Source of the DNA: Lentzea sp.
Lineage (GTDB): Bacteria; Actinomycetota; Actinomycetes; Mycobacteriales; Pseudonocardiaceae
NCBI GenBank assembly: GCA_030146905.1
Contig: JASLAV010000986.1
Coordinates: 1-14,528 of the forward strand
Reading direction: 5' to 3'
DNA: 14,528 nucleotides
How positions within the stretch are numbered: position 1 is the first letter of the stretch; each line of letters starts with the position of its first letter. Shown here piece by piece: positions 9,103 through 14,528 of the stretch. Both the position numbers and the translations under genes were made by a program. The notes beneath the pieces were generated by a model, which did not search any database, was not told the DNA's origin, and saw nothing but the letters and a program-made list of their open reading frames with translations.

Positions 9103-9672
9103 GTGGCCACCACGAACGACCTGAAGAACGGCCTGGTGCTGAACCTCGACGGCCAGCTGTGGACCGTCACCGCGTTCCAGCACGTCAAGCCCGGCAAGGG
9201 TGGCGCCTTCGTGCGCACGACCCTCAAGCACGTGCTGACCGGCAAGGTCGTCGACAAGACCTTCAACGCGGGCACCAAGGTCGAGACCGCCACCGTGGAC
9301 AAGCGCGGCATGACCTACCTGTACAAGGAAGGCACCGACTTCATCTTCATGGACGGTGACACCTTCGACCAGATCCCGGTTCCGGCCGAGACCGTCGGTG
9401 ACGCCGCGAACTACATGCTGGAGAACCAGGAAGCGATGGTCGCCACGCACGAGGGCGTCCCGCTGTTCATCGAGCTCCCGACGTCGGTCGAGCTCGTCAT
9501 CCAGCACACCGACCCCGGCCTGCAGGGCGACCGCTCCACCGGCGGCACCAAGCCCGCGACGCTGGAGACCGGTGCCGAGATCCAGGTCCCGCTGTTCGTG
9601 ACGACCGGCGAGAAGATCAAGGTCGACACCCGCGACGGCCGCTACCTCGGCCGCATCAGCGACAAGTCCTGA
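9103..9672 (+). CDS. efp: Translation elongation factor P
   Basis: EF-P binds ribosomes stalled at proline runs and helps peptide bond formation. This 189-residue protein has the three usual domains: an N-terminal KOW-like domain (about 1-65) and two OB domains. The tip of domain I reads [12 protein letters not shown], with the functional lysine at Lys32. The C-terminal signature runs through [14 protein letters not shown]. The start is GTG at 9103 with AGGAGAA eight bases upstream. It overlaps nusB by one base (TGATG). The loop has Gly34 where the actinobacterial PGKGP loop described for unmodified EF-P has proline. A promoter for efp may lie inside the end of pepQ (see findings). Confidence 0.97.
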   Translation: MATTNDLKNGLVLNLDGQLWTVTAFQHVKPGKGGAFVRTTLKHVLTGKVVDKTFNAGTKVETATVDKRGMTYLYKEGTDFIFMDGDTFDQIPVPAETVGDAANYMLENQEAMVATHEGVPLFIELPTSVELVIQHTDPGLQGDRSTGGTKPATLETGAEIQVPLFVTTGEKIKVDTRDGRYLGRISDKS

Positions 9673-10091
9673 TGGGTGCTCGCAGCAAGGCCCGCAAGCG
9701 CGCGGTCGACTTCCTCTACGAAGCCGACCTGCTGGGCACCGACCCGGTGACGCTGCTGGCCGAACGAGTCGGGTCTCCCGACGTGCCCCCGGTGAACGAC
9801 TACACCGTGTCCCTGGTCGAGGGCGTGCACGCCAACCGCCCGCGCATCGACGACCTGATCTCAGAGCACGCAGAGGGCTGGACCCTGCAGCGCATGCCGG
9901 CCGTCGACCGCGCGATCCTGCGCCTCGGCCTGTACGAGCTGCTGTGGGCGACCGAGGTGCCGGACGCGGTGGCCATCGACGAGGCCGTGGAACTCGCCAA
10001 GGGCCTGTCCACGGACGACTCGCCGCGGTTCGTGAACGGTGTGCTCGGCCGGATCGCGGTGATCGCGGACCAGCTTCGCGCTGTCCTGTAG
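9672..10091 (+). CDS. nusB: Transcription antitermination factor NusB
   Basis: NusB binds boxA RNA together with NusE (ribosomal protein S10) in rRNA antitermination complexes. This 139-residue all-helical protein has the family's opening SKARKRAVDFLYEADL and the conserved helices VDRAILRLGLYELLW, VAIDEAVELAKGLSTDDSPRFVNGVLG (residues about 100-126). The ATG start at 9672 overlaps the efp stop in TGATG, so it is translated by coupling to efp. Length and motifs are typical. A strong intrinsic terminator follows 12 bases after the stop, ending the pepQ-efp-nusB transcript. Confidence 0.96.
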   Translation: MGARSKARKRAVDFLYEADLLGTDPVTLLAERVGSPDVPPVNDYTVSLVEGVHANRPRIDDLISEHAEGWTLQRMPAVDRAILRLGLYELLWATEVPDAVAIDEAVELAKGLSTDDSPRFVNGVLGRIAVIADQLRAVL

Positions 10092-10103
10092 TTCCTTTCG
10101 CTG

Positions 10104-10140
10104 ACGGCCGCTCCTCCCGCGCGGGAGGAGCGGCCGTTTT
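10104..10140 (+). terminator. Intrinsic terminator after nusB
   Basis: Positions 10104-10137 form a perfect 34-bp palindrome (17-bp arms, ACGGCCGCTCCTCCCGC and its complement), which in RNA folds into a very stable hairpin. It is followed directly by a short T-run (TTTT, 10137-10140). It sits 12 bases after the nusB stop and marks the end of the pepQ-efp-nusB unit. This is the clearest terminator in the window. Confidence 0.93.
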
Positions 10141-10227
10141 CGTGCCTGCGAACTCATCAACGACGTCGATCGGTTTCCGCTGGTATTGGCATTGGACGTC
10201 ATGTCCCGCCTGCTCCAGGCTCAAGGC

Positions 10228-10833
10228 ATGACCAAGGTGACCTGCGATCTCTCGATCTCGCTCGACGGCTACTCGGCAGGGCTGAACCAGGCGGAGGACC
10301 GTCCGTTCGGCGACGACGGCGGCGACGGCTGGGGCAGCACGCTGCACTCCTGGTACGACGACCCGGCCGAGCAGCGGCTGCAACTGGACCGGCTCGCCGG
10401 GACCAAGGCGTTCATCATGGGCCGCAACATGTTCGGCCCGGTCCGCGGCGACTGGGACCGCCCGTGGAACGGCTGGTGGGGCGACAACCCGCCCTACCAC
10501 GGCCCGGTCTTCGTGCTCACCCACCACCCGCGCGACCCGCAGCCGATGGAGGGCGGCACGACCTTCCACTTCGTCACCGGCGGCGTCGAGGCCGCGTTCA
10601 AGCTCGCCACCGAGGTGCCCGGTGACGGCAACATCTCCGTCCACGGCGGCGCGACGACCGTCAACCAGTACCTGGCAGCGGGCCTGATCGACGAGCTGCG
10701 GCTGCGCATCATGCCGGTCACTCTCGGCGCCGGCACGCGCCTGTTCGACGGCGTCGCGGGGCTGAGGCTGGAGCAGGTCGAGTCACGTGCGGCCGCCTCG
10801 TTCACGCACGTGACCTACCGGGTGGTGCGGTGA
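10228..10833 (+). CDS. RibD C-terminal/dihydrofolate reductase-like protein
   Basis: This protein of about 201 residues belongs to the RibD_C/DHFR superfamily of NADPH-binding reductases. Seen: the opening KVTCDLSISLDGYSAG, the cofactor-loop-like GTKAFIMGRNMFG, FVLTHHPRDPQ, and the glycine-rich ISVHGGATTVNQYLAAGLIDELRL followed by MPVTLGAGTRLFDG, which is typical of this family. The actual substrate is unknown; most such stand-alone proteins are uncharacterised and need not reduce dihydrofolate or riboflavin precursors. Start is uncertain: ATG at 10228 aligns with relatives, but it has only a weak AAGG very close by; ATG at 10201 would add nine residues. The stop overlaps the start of the cupin gene, so the two form an operon. 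Confidence 0.82.
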   Translation: MTKVTCDLSISLDGYSAGLNQAEDRPFGDDGGDGWGSTLHSWYDDPAEQRLQLDRLAGTKAFIMGRNMFGPVRGDWDRPWNGWWGDNPPYHGPVFVLTHHPRDPQPMEGGTTFHFVTGGVEAAFKLATEVPGDGNISVHGGATTVNQYLAAGLIDELRLRIMPVTLGAGTRLFDGVAGLRLEQVESRAAASFTHVTYRVVR

Positions 10834-11372
10834 TGGAGCTGCGGACGTTCATCGACGAGGTGTCGTCCCTCGCCGGCGGCACCGACCAGTACGAGATCAC
10901 GAAGCTGGTGGCCGAACGGGTCACGGCGCTGCTGGACAGCGGCTACCGGCTCCCCGCCGAGCTCACCCGCCCCTCGCCGGACCACCACGTCAACTACCCG
11001 CTGCACATCGCCGCGGACGGCAGCTGGTCGTTGGCCGTCGTCGTCTGGGCCCCAGGTCAACGCACACCCGTGCACGGACACGAGACGTGGGGCGTCGTCG
11101 GGATCTACTCAGGCGCCGAACGCGAGATCCGGTACGCCAAGCCCACCGGTCCCGGCCCGCTCACGCCGCTCGGCGAGCAGGTCTTCCGCCGGGGCGAGGT
11201 CACCGTGTGCTGCACGACCGACGACGACGTCCACGCCGTGATGGCCGAGTCCGGCGAACCGACCATCGGCATCCACGTCTACGGCGCCGACATCGGCACC
11301 ATCCCGCGCCGCAGGTACGACCCGGAGACCGGTGACGTGCAGTGGTTCACCGGCGGCTGGCACACCCCTTAG
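10833..11372 (+). CDS. Cysteine dioxygenase-like cupin protein
   Basis: This 179-residue protein matches the type I cysteine dioxygenase/thiol dioxygenase cupin family. The iron-binding facial triad is visible as His81 and His83 in the TPVHGHETWGVVGIY motif and His134 in DDDVHAV. The Cys that forms the Cys-Tyr crosslink in mammalian cysteine dioxygenase is absent (the aligned residue is Val88), as is common in bacterial thiol dioxygenases. The substrate may therefore be cysteine, 3-mercaptopropionate or another small thiol. The start is ATG at 10833 in a TGATG overlap with the preceding reductase gene; GTG at 10830 is an alternative adding one residue. The gene ends in a four-base convergent overlap with the HD-domain gene. 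Confidence 0.8.
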   Translation: MELRTFIDEVSSLAGGTDQYEITKLVAERVTALLDSGYRLPAELTRPSPDHHVNYPLHIAADGSWSLAVVVWAPGQRTPVHGHETWGVVGIYSGAEREIRYAKPTGPGPLTPLGEQVFRRGEVTVCCTTDDDVHAVMAESGEPTIGIHVYGADIGTIPRRRYDPETGDVQWFTGGWHTP

Positions 11373-12010
11373 CTCCGCGCCCAGCCACGACGCTCACCCT
11401 CGTCGATCAGGTGCTTCGCCGCGTCCCACAACGGCGCCGAAGCGTCACCGATAACGGCCTTGCGCGCACGCACGTCATTCGCCGTGACGCCGGGAGTGCG
11501 CCAGGTGCCGCCCTTGGCCATCCAGTTCAACAGCAACGGTTGGAGCCGGTCCATCGCCTTGGCGAACCGCGCTTCCGGGGTCTTGCGCGCCTCGAACTCG
11601 TCGAACAGCGCCCGCAGCTCACGTCCCGAATCCGCGGGCAGCAGACCGAACAGCCGGTCAGCGGCGGCTTCCTCGCGTTCCTGCTGGCTCACGCCGGCCT
11701 CGGTGTCGTAGAGCGGCGTGTCACCCGCGTAGATCTCGACGAGGTCGTGGACGACGACGAGCTTCATGGTGTGGCCGACGTCGATCGGCTCGTCGGCGTA
11801 CTCCGCGAGGGTCATCACCATGAGCGCGAGGTGCCAGGAGTGCTCCGCGTCGTTCTCCCGCCGGTCGGCCGCGGCGAGCGGGGACTGGCGCAGCACGGTC
11901 TTGAGCCGGTCGACCTCGATGAGGAACGTGAGGTGGTCGTGCAACCGGGTGGCCAGGCCGGACGGCAGCGGGGTGCGGTCGGCGAGGAGCTCTGTGTCGG
12001 AGGTGGTCAC
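11369..12010 (-). CDS. HD-domain phosphohydrolase, YfbR/HDDC2-like
   Basis: This 213-residue protein is an HD-superfamily metal-dependent hydrolase. The metal-binding pattern is complete: His57 in ENDAEHSWHLAL, His88-Asp89 in VVHDLVEIYAGDT, and Asp154 in FAKAMDRLQPLL. This layout fits the YfbR/HDDC2 group, whose studied members act on deoxyribonucleoside 5'-monophosphates; the substrate here is an inference. The start chosen is GTG at 12008-12010, beginning TTSDTELLADR. No good Shine-Dalgarno sequence precedes it, so the leader is short or the start may be slightly off. The longer frame upstream runs antisense to the sigma-factor gene and is rejected. It diverges from the sigma gene across 112 bases and converges with the cupin gene. 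Confidence 0.83.
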   Translation of the reverse strand: MTTSDTELLADRTPLPSGLATRLHDHLTFLIEVDRLKTVLRQSPLAAADRRENDAEHSWHLALMVMTLAEYADEPIDVGHTMKLVVVHDLVEIYAGDTPLYDTEAGVSQQEREEAAADRLFGLLPADSGRELRALFDEFEARKTPEARFAKAMDRLQPLLLNWMAKGGTWRTPGVTANDVRARKAVIGDASAPLWDAAKHLIDEGERRGWARS

Positions 12011-12033
12011 CGTGCCAGGATGCCTTGACGGTA

Positions 12034-12088
12034 CGACGTGACCGCCGACACAGCCCGGAGGTGTCACGTCGGGCCGGCGCGGCGGGTC
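12034..12088 (+). promoter_or_regulatory. Candidate ECF41-type promoter and dyad before sigma gene
   Basis: Two 9-bp arms, CGACGTGAC (12034-12042) and GTCACGTCG (12063-12071), form a perfect dyad with a 20-base spacer. The right arm overlaps TGTCACG (12062-12068). That is one base off the ECF41 -35 element TGTCACA as I recall it, and it is followed 16 bases later by GGTC (12085-12088), close to the CGTC -10 element. The position, 35 bases upstream of the sigma-factor start, fits an autoregulated promoter. The motif is short, so this remains a proposal. Confidence 0.45.
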
Positions 12089-12122
12089 TTCTCCTGGAGG
12101 ACCCGTCTGAGGAGGAGCCCGC

Positions 12123-12932
12123 GTGATCGCGCAGTTCGAGCAGGAGCGCACGCGCTTGCGCGCCATCGCGCACCGCATGCTGGGGTCGTTCGCCGAGGCC
12201 GACGACGCGCTGCAGGACGCCTGGCTCCGCGTCGAGCGCGCCGACACGAGCGAGGTCGGGAACCCGGCCGCGTGGCTCACGACCGTGGTCGCCCGCGTGT
12301 GCCTGAACATGCTGCGCGACCGGCGCGAGCACGCGTTCGAGATGCCGGACCCGGTGATCGACACCGCCGACGAGCCGGAGCACCTGGTCGTCCGGCGGGA
12401 CGAGGTCGGGCTCGCGATGCTGATCGTCCTGGACGCGCTGAAGCCCGACGAGCGCCTGGCGTTCGTGCTGCACGACATGTTCGCCGTGCCGTTCGACGAC
12501 ATCGCGCCGTTGATCGACAAGACGCCGGCGACCGCACGGCAGCTGGCGTCGAGGGCGCGCAAGCGCGTGCAGGACCGGCCGGTGCCCGACGCCGGTCTGC
12601 CGAAGCAGTGGGAAGCGGTGAACGCGTTCCTCAAGGCGTCGCGTGAAGGTGACCTGGAGGACCTGGTCTCGGTGCTGCACCCCGGCGTCGTGCTGCGCGC
12701 CGGCGCCCTCGAAGTGACCGGCGCTCGCACGGTGGCCGGACGGGCCGGCACGTTCCGCAGGTTCTCGCGCTCGGCGGACATCCGCTACGCCCTCATCGGC
12801 GGCGAGGCGGGCTTCCTGACGTGGGTCGACGGCGTGCTCTTCTCGGCGATGGCGTTCACCGTCCGGGATGGACAGATCGTCGCGATCCACGTGATCCAGG
12901 ACAAAAAGCAGCTGGCCGCGATTATTCCGTGA
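12123..12932 (+). CDS. ECF41/SigJ-type RNA polymerase sigma factor
   Basis: This 269-residue sigma factor has ECF sigma region 2 at about residues 5-70 (HRMLGSFAEADDALQDAWLRV; NPAAWLTTVVARVCLNMLRDRR). Region 4 spans about 95-150 (DEVGLAMLIVLDALKPDERLAFVLHDMF; TPATARQLASRARKRV). A SnoaL/NTF2-like C-terminal domain runs from about 165 to the end. This build is that of the ECF41 group, in which the C-terminal domain replaces an anti-sigma factor and tunes activity. The linker WLPEP motif is reduced to FEMPDP, and the tail is QDKKQLAAI. The start is GTG at 12123 with GAGGAGG seven bases upstream. No typical ECF41 target (carboxymuconolactone decarboxylase or epimerase gene) adjoins; a diverged copy follows. 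Confidence 0.88.
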   Translation: MIAQFEQERTRLRAIAHRMLGSFAEADDALQDAWLRVERADTSEVGNPAAWLTTVVARVCLNMLRDRREHAFEMPDPVIDTADEPEHLVVRRDEVGLAMLIVLDALKPDERLAFVLHDMFAVPFDDIAPLIDKTPATARQLASRARKRVQDRPVPDAGLPKQWEAVNAFLKASREGDLEDLVSVLHPGVVLRAGALEVTGARTVAGRAGTFRRFSRSADIRYALIGGEAGFLTWVDGVLFSAMAFTVRDGQIVAIHVIQDKKQLAAIIP

Positions 12933-13017
12933 GCATCACCACTGCGAATGCCGGCCATATCTCCGTGCCGTCAGGTGTCTATGTGAATGGGCGCTTGAAC
13001 GAAGGGGGACCAGCACC

Positions 13018-13770
13018 GTGGACCAGCAGACCAGGCTCGCCTACCGCATGCTCGGCCGTTTCACCGAGGCCGCGGACGCCGTGCGGGAGGCACGGCGCAA
13101 AGTCGGGAAGACGGACGAGCCGGGCTGGCTGAGCACCGTGGTCGCGCGGGTGAGCCTCACGATGCTGCGCGTGCGGGCCAGGCGCGGCTTCGAGATGCCG
13201 GACCCCGTGGTGAGCTCCGGCCCCAACGACGAGGTGGGCCTGGGAGTGCTGACCGCGCTCGACGCCCTGACCCCCGACGAACGGGTGGCCTACGTGCTGC
13301 ACGACATGTTCGAGGAACCGTTCGAGCAGGTGGCGCCGCTGATCGGCCGGACGCCGCCGGCCGCGCTGCAGGTCGAGGCGCGGGCGCGCAAGCGGGTGGA
13401 GACCAGGCCGGTGTCCGATGTGGACCTCGACGGGCAGCGTGCGGTGGTCGACGCGTTCGTGGCGGGGGAGCGGGTGCTGGACGCGGACGTGACGCTGCGG
13501 TCGGAGGACGTCTGGCTGCGCGGCACGGGGATGGTCGCGCCGAAGGCCGCCGTGCTGCGGTCACCGTGCATGGTGCCGGCGGTGGTCGGCGGCGAGGCCG
13601 GGCTGATGTCGGTGGTGGACGACAAGCCGATCGCGCTGGTGGCGTTCACGGTGCGCGAGCAGAAGATCGCGGCGATCCACGCGATCACGGACCGGGAGCA
13701 CGTCCGACGGCTGTGTGCGTCCACCACACACACGGACCTCGCCGGGTACCCCCAAAATCAATTCTACTGA
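13018..13770 (+). CDS. Diverged, shortened ECF41-type sigma-factor paralogue
   Basis: This 250-residue protein is clearly related to the gene just upstream: shared blocks include RMLG.FTEA, WL.TVVARV.L.MLR, GFEMPDPV, DEVGL, LDAL.PDER.A.VLHDMF and RARKRV. It has lost about ten N-terminal residues, has a gap before the PGWLSTVVARV block, and shows ADAVREARRKV where the first copy has DDALQDAWLRV, the core-binding helix. The region 4 recognition helix reads TPPAALQVEARARKRV rather than TPATARQLASRARKRV. The SnoaL-like domain is about 25 residues shorter, and the last 18 residues, ending YPQNQFY, are unrelated and AT-rich. The start is GTG at 13018 with GAAGGGGG eight bases upstream, so it is translated. 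It may be a weak sigma factor, a competitor of its neighbour, or a gene in decay. Confidence 0.72.
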   Translation: MDQQTRLAYRMLGRFTEAADAVREARRKVGKTDEPGWLSTVVARVSLTMLRVRARRGFEMPDPVVSSGPNDEVGLGVLTALDALTPDERVAYVLHDMFEEPFEQVAPLIGRTPPAALQVEARARKRVETRPVSDVDLDGQRAVVDAFVAGERVLDADVTLRSEDVWLRGTGMVAPKAAVLRSPCMVPAVVGGEAGLMSVVDDKPIALVAFTVREQKIAAIHAITDREHVRRLCASTTHTDLAGYPQNQFY

Positions 13771-13789
13771 GCGGGTCCGTCCGAAAAGC

Positions 13790-13848
13790 GGCAATGGCTC
13801 CTCCGACGTCCTCAGGGCGACTGACAGGACGTCGGGGGAGCCACTGCC
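13790..13848 (-). terminator. Long imperfect stem-loop between sigma paralogue and bldD
   Basis: Two 23-base arms (13790-13812 and 13826-13848) are complementary at 21 of 23 positions around a 13-base loop. The dyad lies between two convergent genes, 19 bases after the sigma paralogue's stop and 16 bases after the bldD stop. Read on the minus strand, the stem is followed by GCTTTTCGG, so it could end the bldD transcript; on the plus strand no T-run follows. A bidirectional terminator is the simplest reading. Confidence 0.7.
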
Positions 13849-13864
13849 GGAAAACGGCGGAAGC

Positions 13865-14353
13865 TCAGTCTTCCTTCGCGGGCCGCGCCTCGGGAGGCAG
13901 CACACCCCAGTCGATGAGCTGCTCGGTGAGCTCGCCCGGCGTCATGTCGTAGATGATCGCGAGCGAACGCAGGTCCTCGGTGCGGATGGAGAGGACCTTG
14001 CCGTTGTAGTCACCGCGCTGCGACTGGATGGTCGCGGCGTAGCGGGCCAGCGGGCCGACCTTCTCGACCGGCAGCTGCTGCAGCCGTTCGAGGTTGATCA
14101 CGATCTTGGTGGCCGGCTCCGCACCCGAGGGCACGCGGCCCTCCGGGAGGAGCTCGGCAACGGGAACCCCGTAGAAGTCGGCCAGCTCGGCCAGCTTCTG
14201 CACGGTCACCGCGCGGTCACCGCGCTCGTAGGAGCCGACGACCACGGCCTTCCAGCGACCGCCGGACTTCTGCTCGACGCCGTGCAGGGACAGTCCCTGC
14301 TGCTGGCGGATAGCGCCGAGCTTGGCCCCCAGCGCCTTGGCGTAGTCGCCCAT
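13865..14353 (-). CDS. bldD: Developmental regulator BldD
   Basis: BldD is the master repressor of sporulation genes in actinomycetes; binding of tetrameric cyclic-di-GMP drives its dimerisation on DNA. This 162-residue protein has a Cro/C1-type HTH domain at about 5-75, including SLHGVEQKSGGRWKAVVVGS and YERGDRAVTVQKLAELADFY, nearly identical to Streptomyces BldD as I recall it. The C-terminal domain carries the full c-di-GMP signature RGD (113-115), eight residues, then RTED (124-127). The ATG start at 14353 has CGGAGAA nine bases upstream. It lies convergent to the sigma paralogue and ends near a strong stem-loop. The 5' side holds a probable promoter with a palindrome, suggesting autoregulation. 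The genus may or may not sporulate; BldD is kept in non-sporulating relatives too. Confidence 0.97.
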   Translation of the reverse strand: MGDYAKALGAKLGAIRQQQGLSLHGVEQKSGGRWKAVVVGSYERGDRAVTVQKLAELADFYGVPVAELLPEGRVPSGAEPATKIVINLERLQQLPVEKVGPLARYAATIQSQRGDYNGKVLSIRTEDLRSLAIIYDMTPGELTEQLIDWGVLPPEARPAKED

Positions 14354-14383
14354 GTGGCGGTTCTCCGTTCATTCGCCCCGTCA

Positions 14384-14401
14384 GCAGTACGTGCGTGCTG
14401 C
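14384..14401 (-). other. Hairpin in the bldD leader
   Basis: GCAGTACGTGCGTGCTGC forms two 8-bp arms with one mismatch around a two-base loop, with an outer CCCC/GGGG pairing (14377-14380 with 14402-14405, offset by a small bulge). It would lie in the 5' leader of bldD mRNA if the proposed promoter is right, about 30 bases ahead of the start codon. A role in translation control is possible but unproven. Confidence 0.3.
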
Positions 14402-14424
14402 GGGGAGGCTTCGATCGATACGCA

Positions 14425-14458
14425 GAGTAATGATTACTCGCCGTGGTCGGCAGGTCAA
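14425..14458 (-). promoter_or_regulatory. Probable bldD promoter overlapping a 15-bp palindrome
   Basis: Read on the minus strand, TTGACC (14458-14453) is followed after 17 bases by AATCAT (14435-14430), a reasonable -35 and a fair -10. The -10 lies inside GAGTAATGATTACTC (14425-14439), a perfect palindrome with 7-bp arms around one base. It is unusually AT-rich for this sequence. BldD is known to repress its own gene in Streptomyces, so this is a candidate operator. It is not a clear match to the 15-bp BldD consensus I recall. The rest of 14459-14528 shows no gene; a TTGACC at 14509-14514 on the plus strand could be the -35 of a gene beyond the window. Confidence 0.5.
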
Positions 14459-14528
14459 GCTGATCTCGAGGAGAGACGCGCGCCACGCCTGGCCTACCAC
14501 TCGGATGGTTGACCGTCCGTAGGTGATA

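Noticed and set aside
12011..12781. Upstream extension of the HD-domain frame on the minus strand
   Set aside because: Antisense to the sigma-factor gene, no similarity to HD proteins, and it would remove any promoter between the divergent genes.
12975..13000. TGTCTAT near 12976 as a second ECF41-type promoter before the sigma paralogue
   Set aside because: Only four of seven bases fit the -35 motif and no CGTC-like -10 lies at 16-17 bases.
13712..13737. GTGTG...CACAC hairpin near the end of the sigma paralogue
   Set aside because: Short simple-sequence arms within the coding region; a better stem-loop lies after the stop codon.

Overview
The window comes from a high-GC Gram-positive actinomycete. 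A BldD orthologue with an intact c-di-GMP signature, a DasR-type repressor with a recognisable dre operator, GTG starts and the conserved block A24 peptidase-aroC-aroK-aroB-aroQ-pepQ-efp-nusB-bldD all support this. The B-4DMT-type membrane protein and overall style fit Pseudonocardiales (Lentzea, Saccharothrix or Amycolatopsis relatives); that family-level placement is inference.

Region 1 (about 1-3200) is a compact sugar phosphotransferase (PTS) locus. On the minus strand a GntR/DasR-like repressor, a EIIC permease and HPr form one operon. Divergently on the plus strand lie EIIB and EIIA. A near-perfect dre palindrome (2423-2438) sits between the two arms, so one repressor probably controls both. 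Together they supply every PTS part except enzyme I. The most likely sugar is N-acetylglucosamine.

Region 2 (about 3210-6980) is the shikimate operon on the plus strand: a prepilin-peptidase-like gene, then aroC, aroK, aroB and aroQ, with 4-nt stop/start overlaps from aroC through aroQ. It covers dehydroquinate synthesis, dehydroquinate dehydration, shikimate phosphorylation and chorismate formation.

Region 3 (about 6980-10140) holds a VOC-fold gene, a convergent four-helix membrane gene, and the housekeeping run pepQ, efp, nusB, which ends in a perfect 34-bp palindromic terminator.

Region 4 (about 10141-13860) looks like an accessory insert between nusB and bldD, compared with the arrangement remembered from Streptomyces. 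It contains a RibD-C/DHFR-like reductase, a cysteine-dioxygenase-like cupin, an HD-domain phosphohydrolase, an ECF41/SigJ-type sigma factor with a candidate ECF41 promoter in front of it, and a shortened, diverged sigma-factor paralogue.

Region 5 (13865-14528) is bldD on the minus strand, with a stem-loop at its 3' end, a probable promoter overlapping a 15-bp palindrome, and a structured leader.

No tRNA, rRNA, CRISPR, transposase or phage gene was seen, and no gene-free stretch exceeds about 215 bases. No clearly new system is present. The best leads are the divergent dre-controlled PTS island, the ECF41 pair with its putative promoter, and the palindrome over the bldD promoter.
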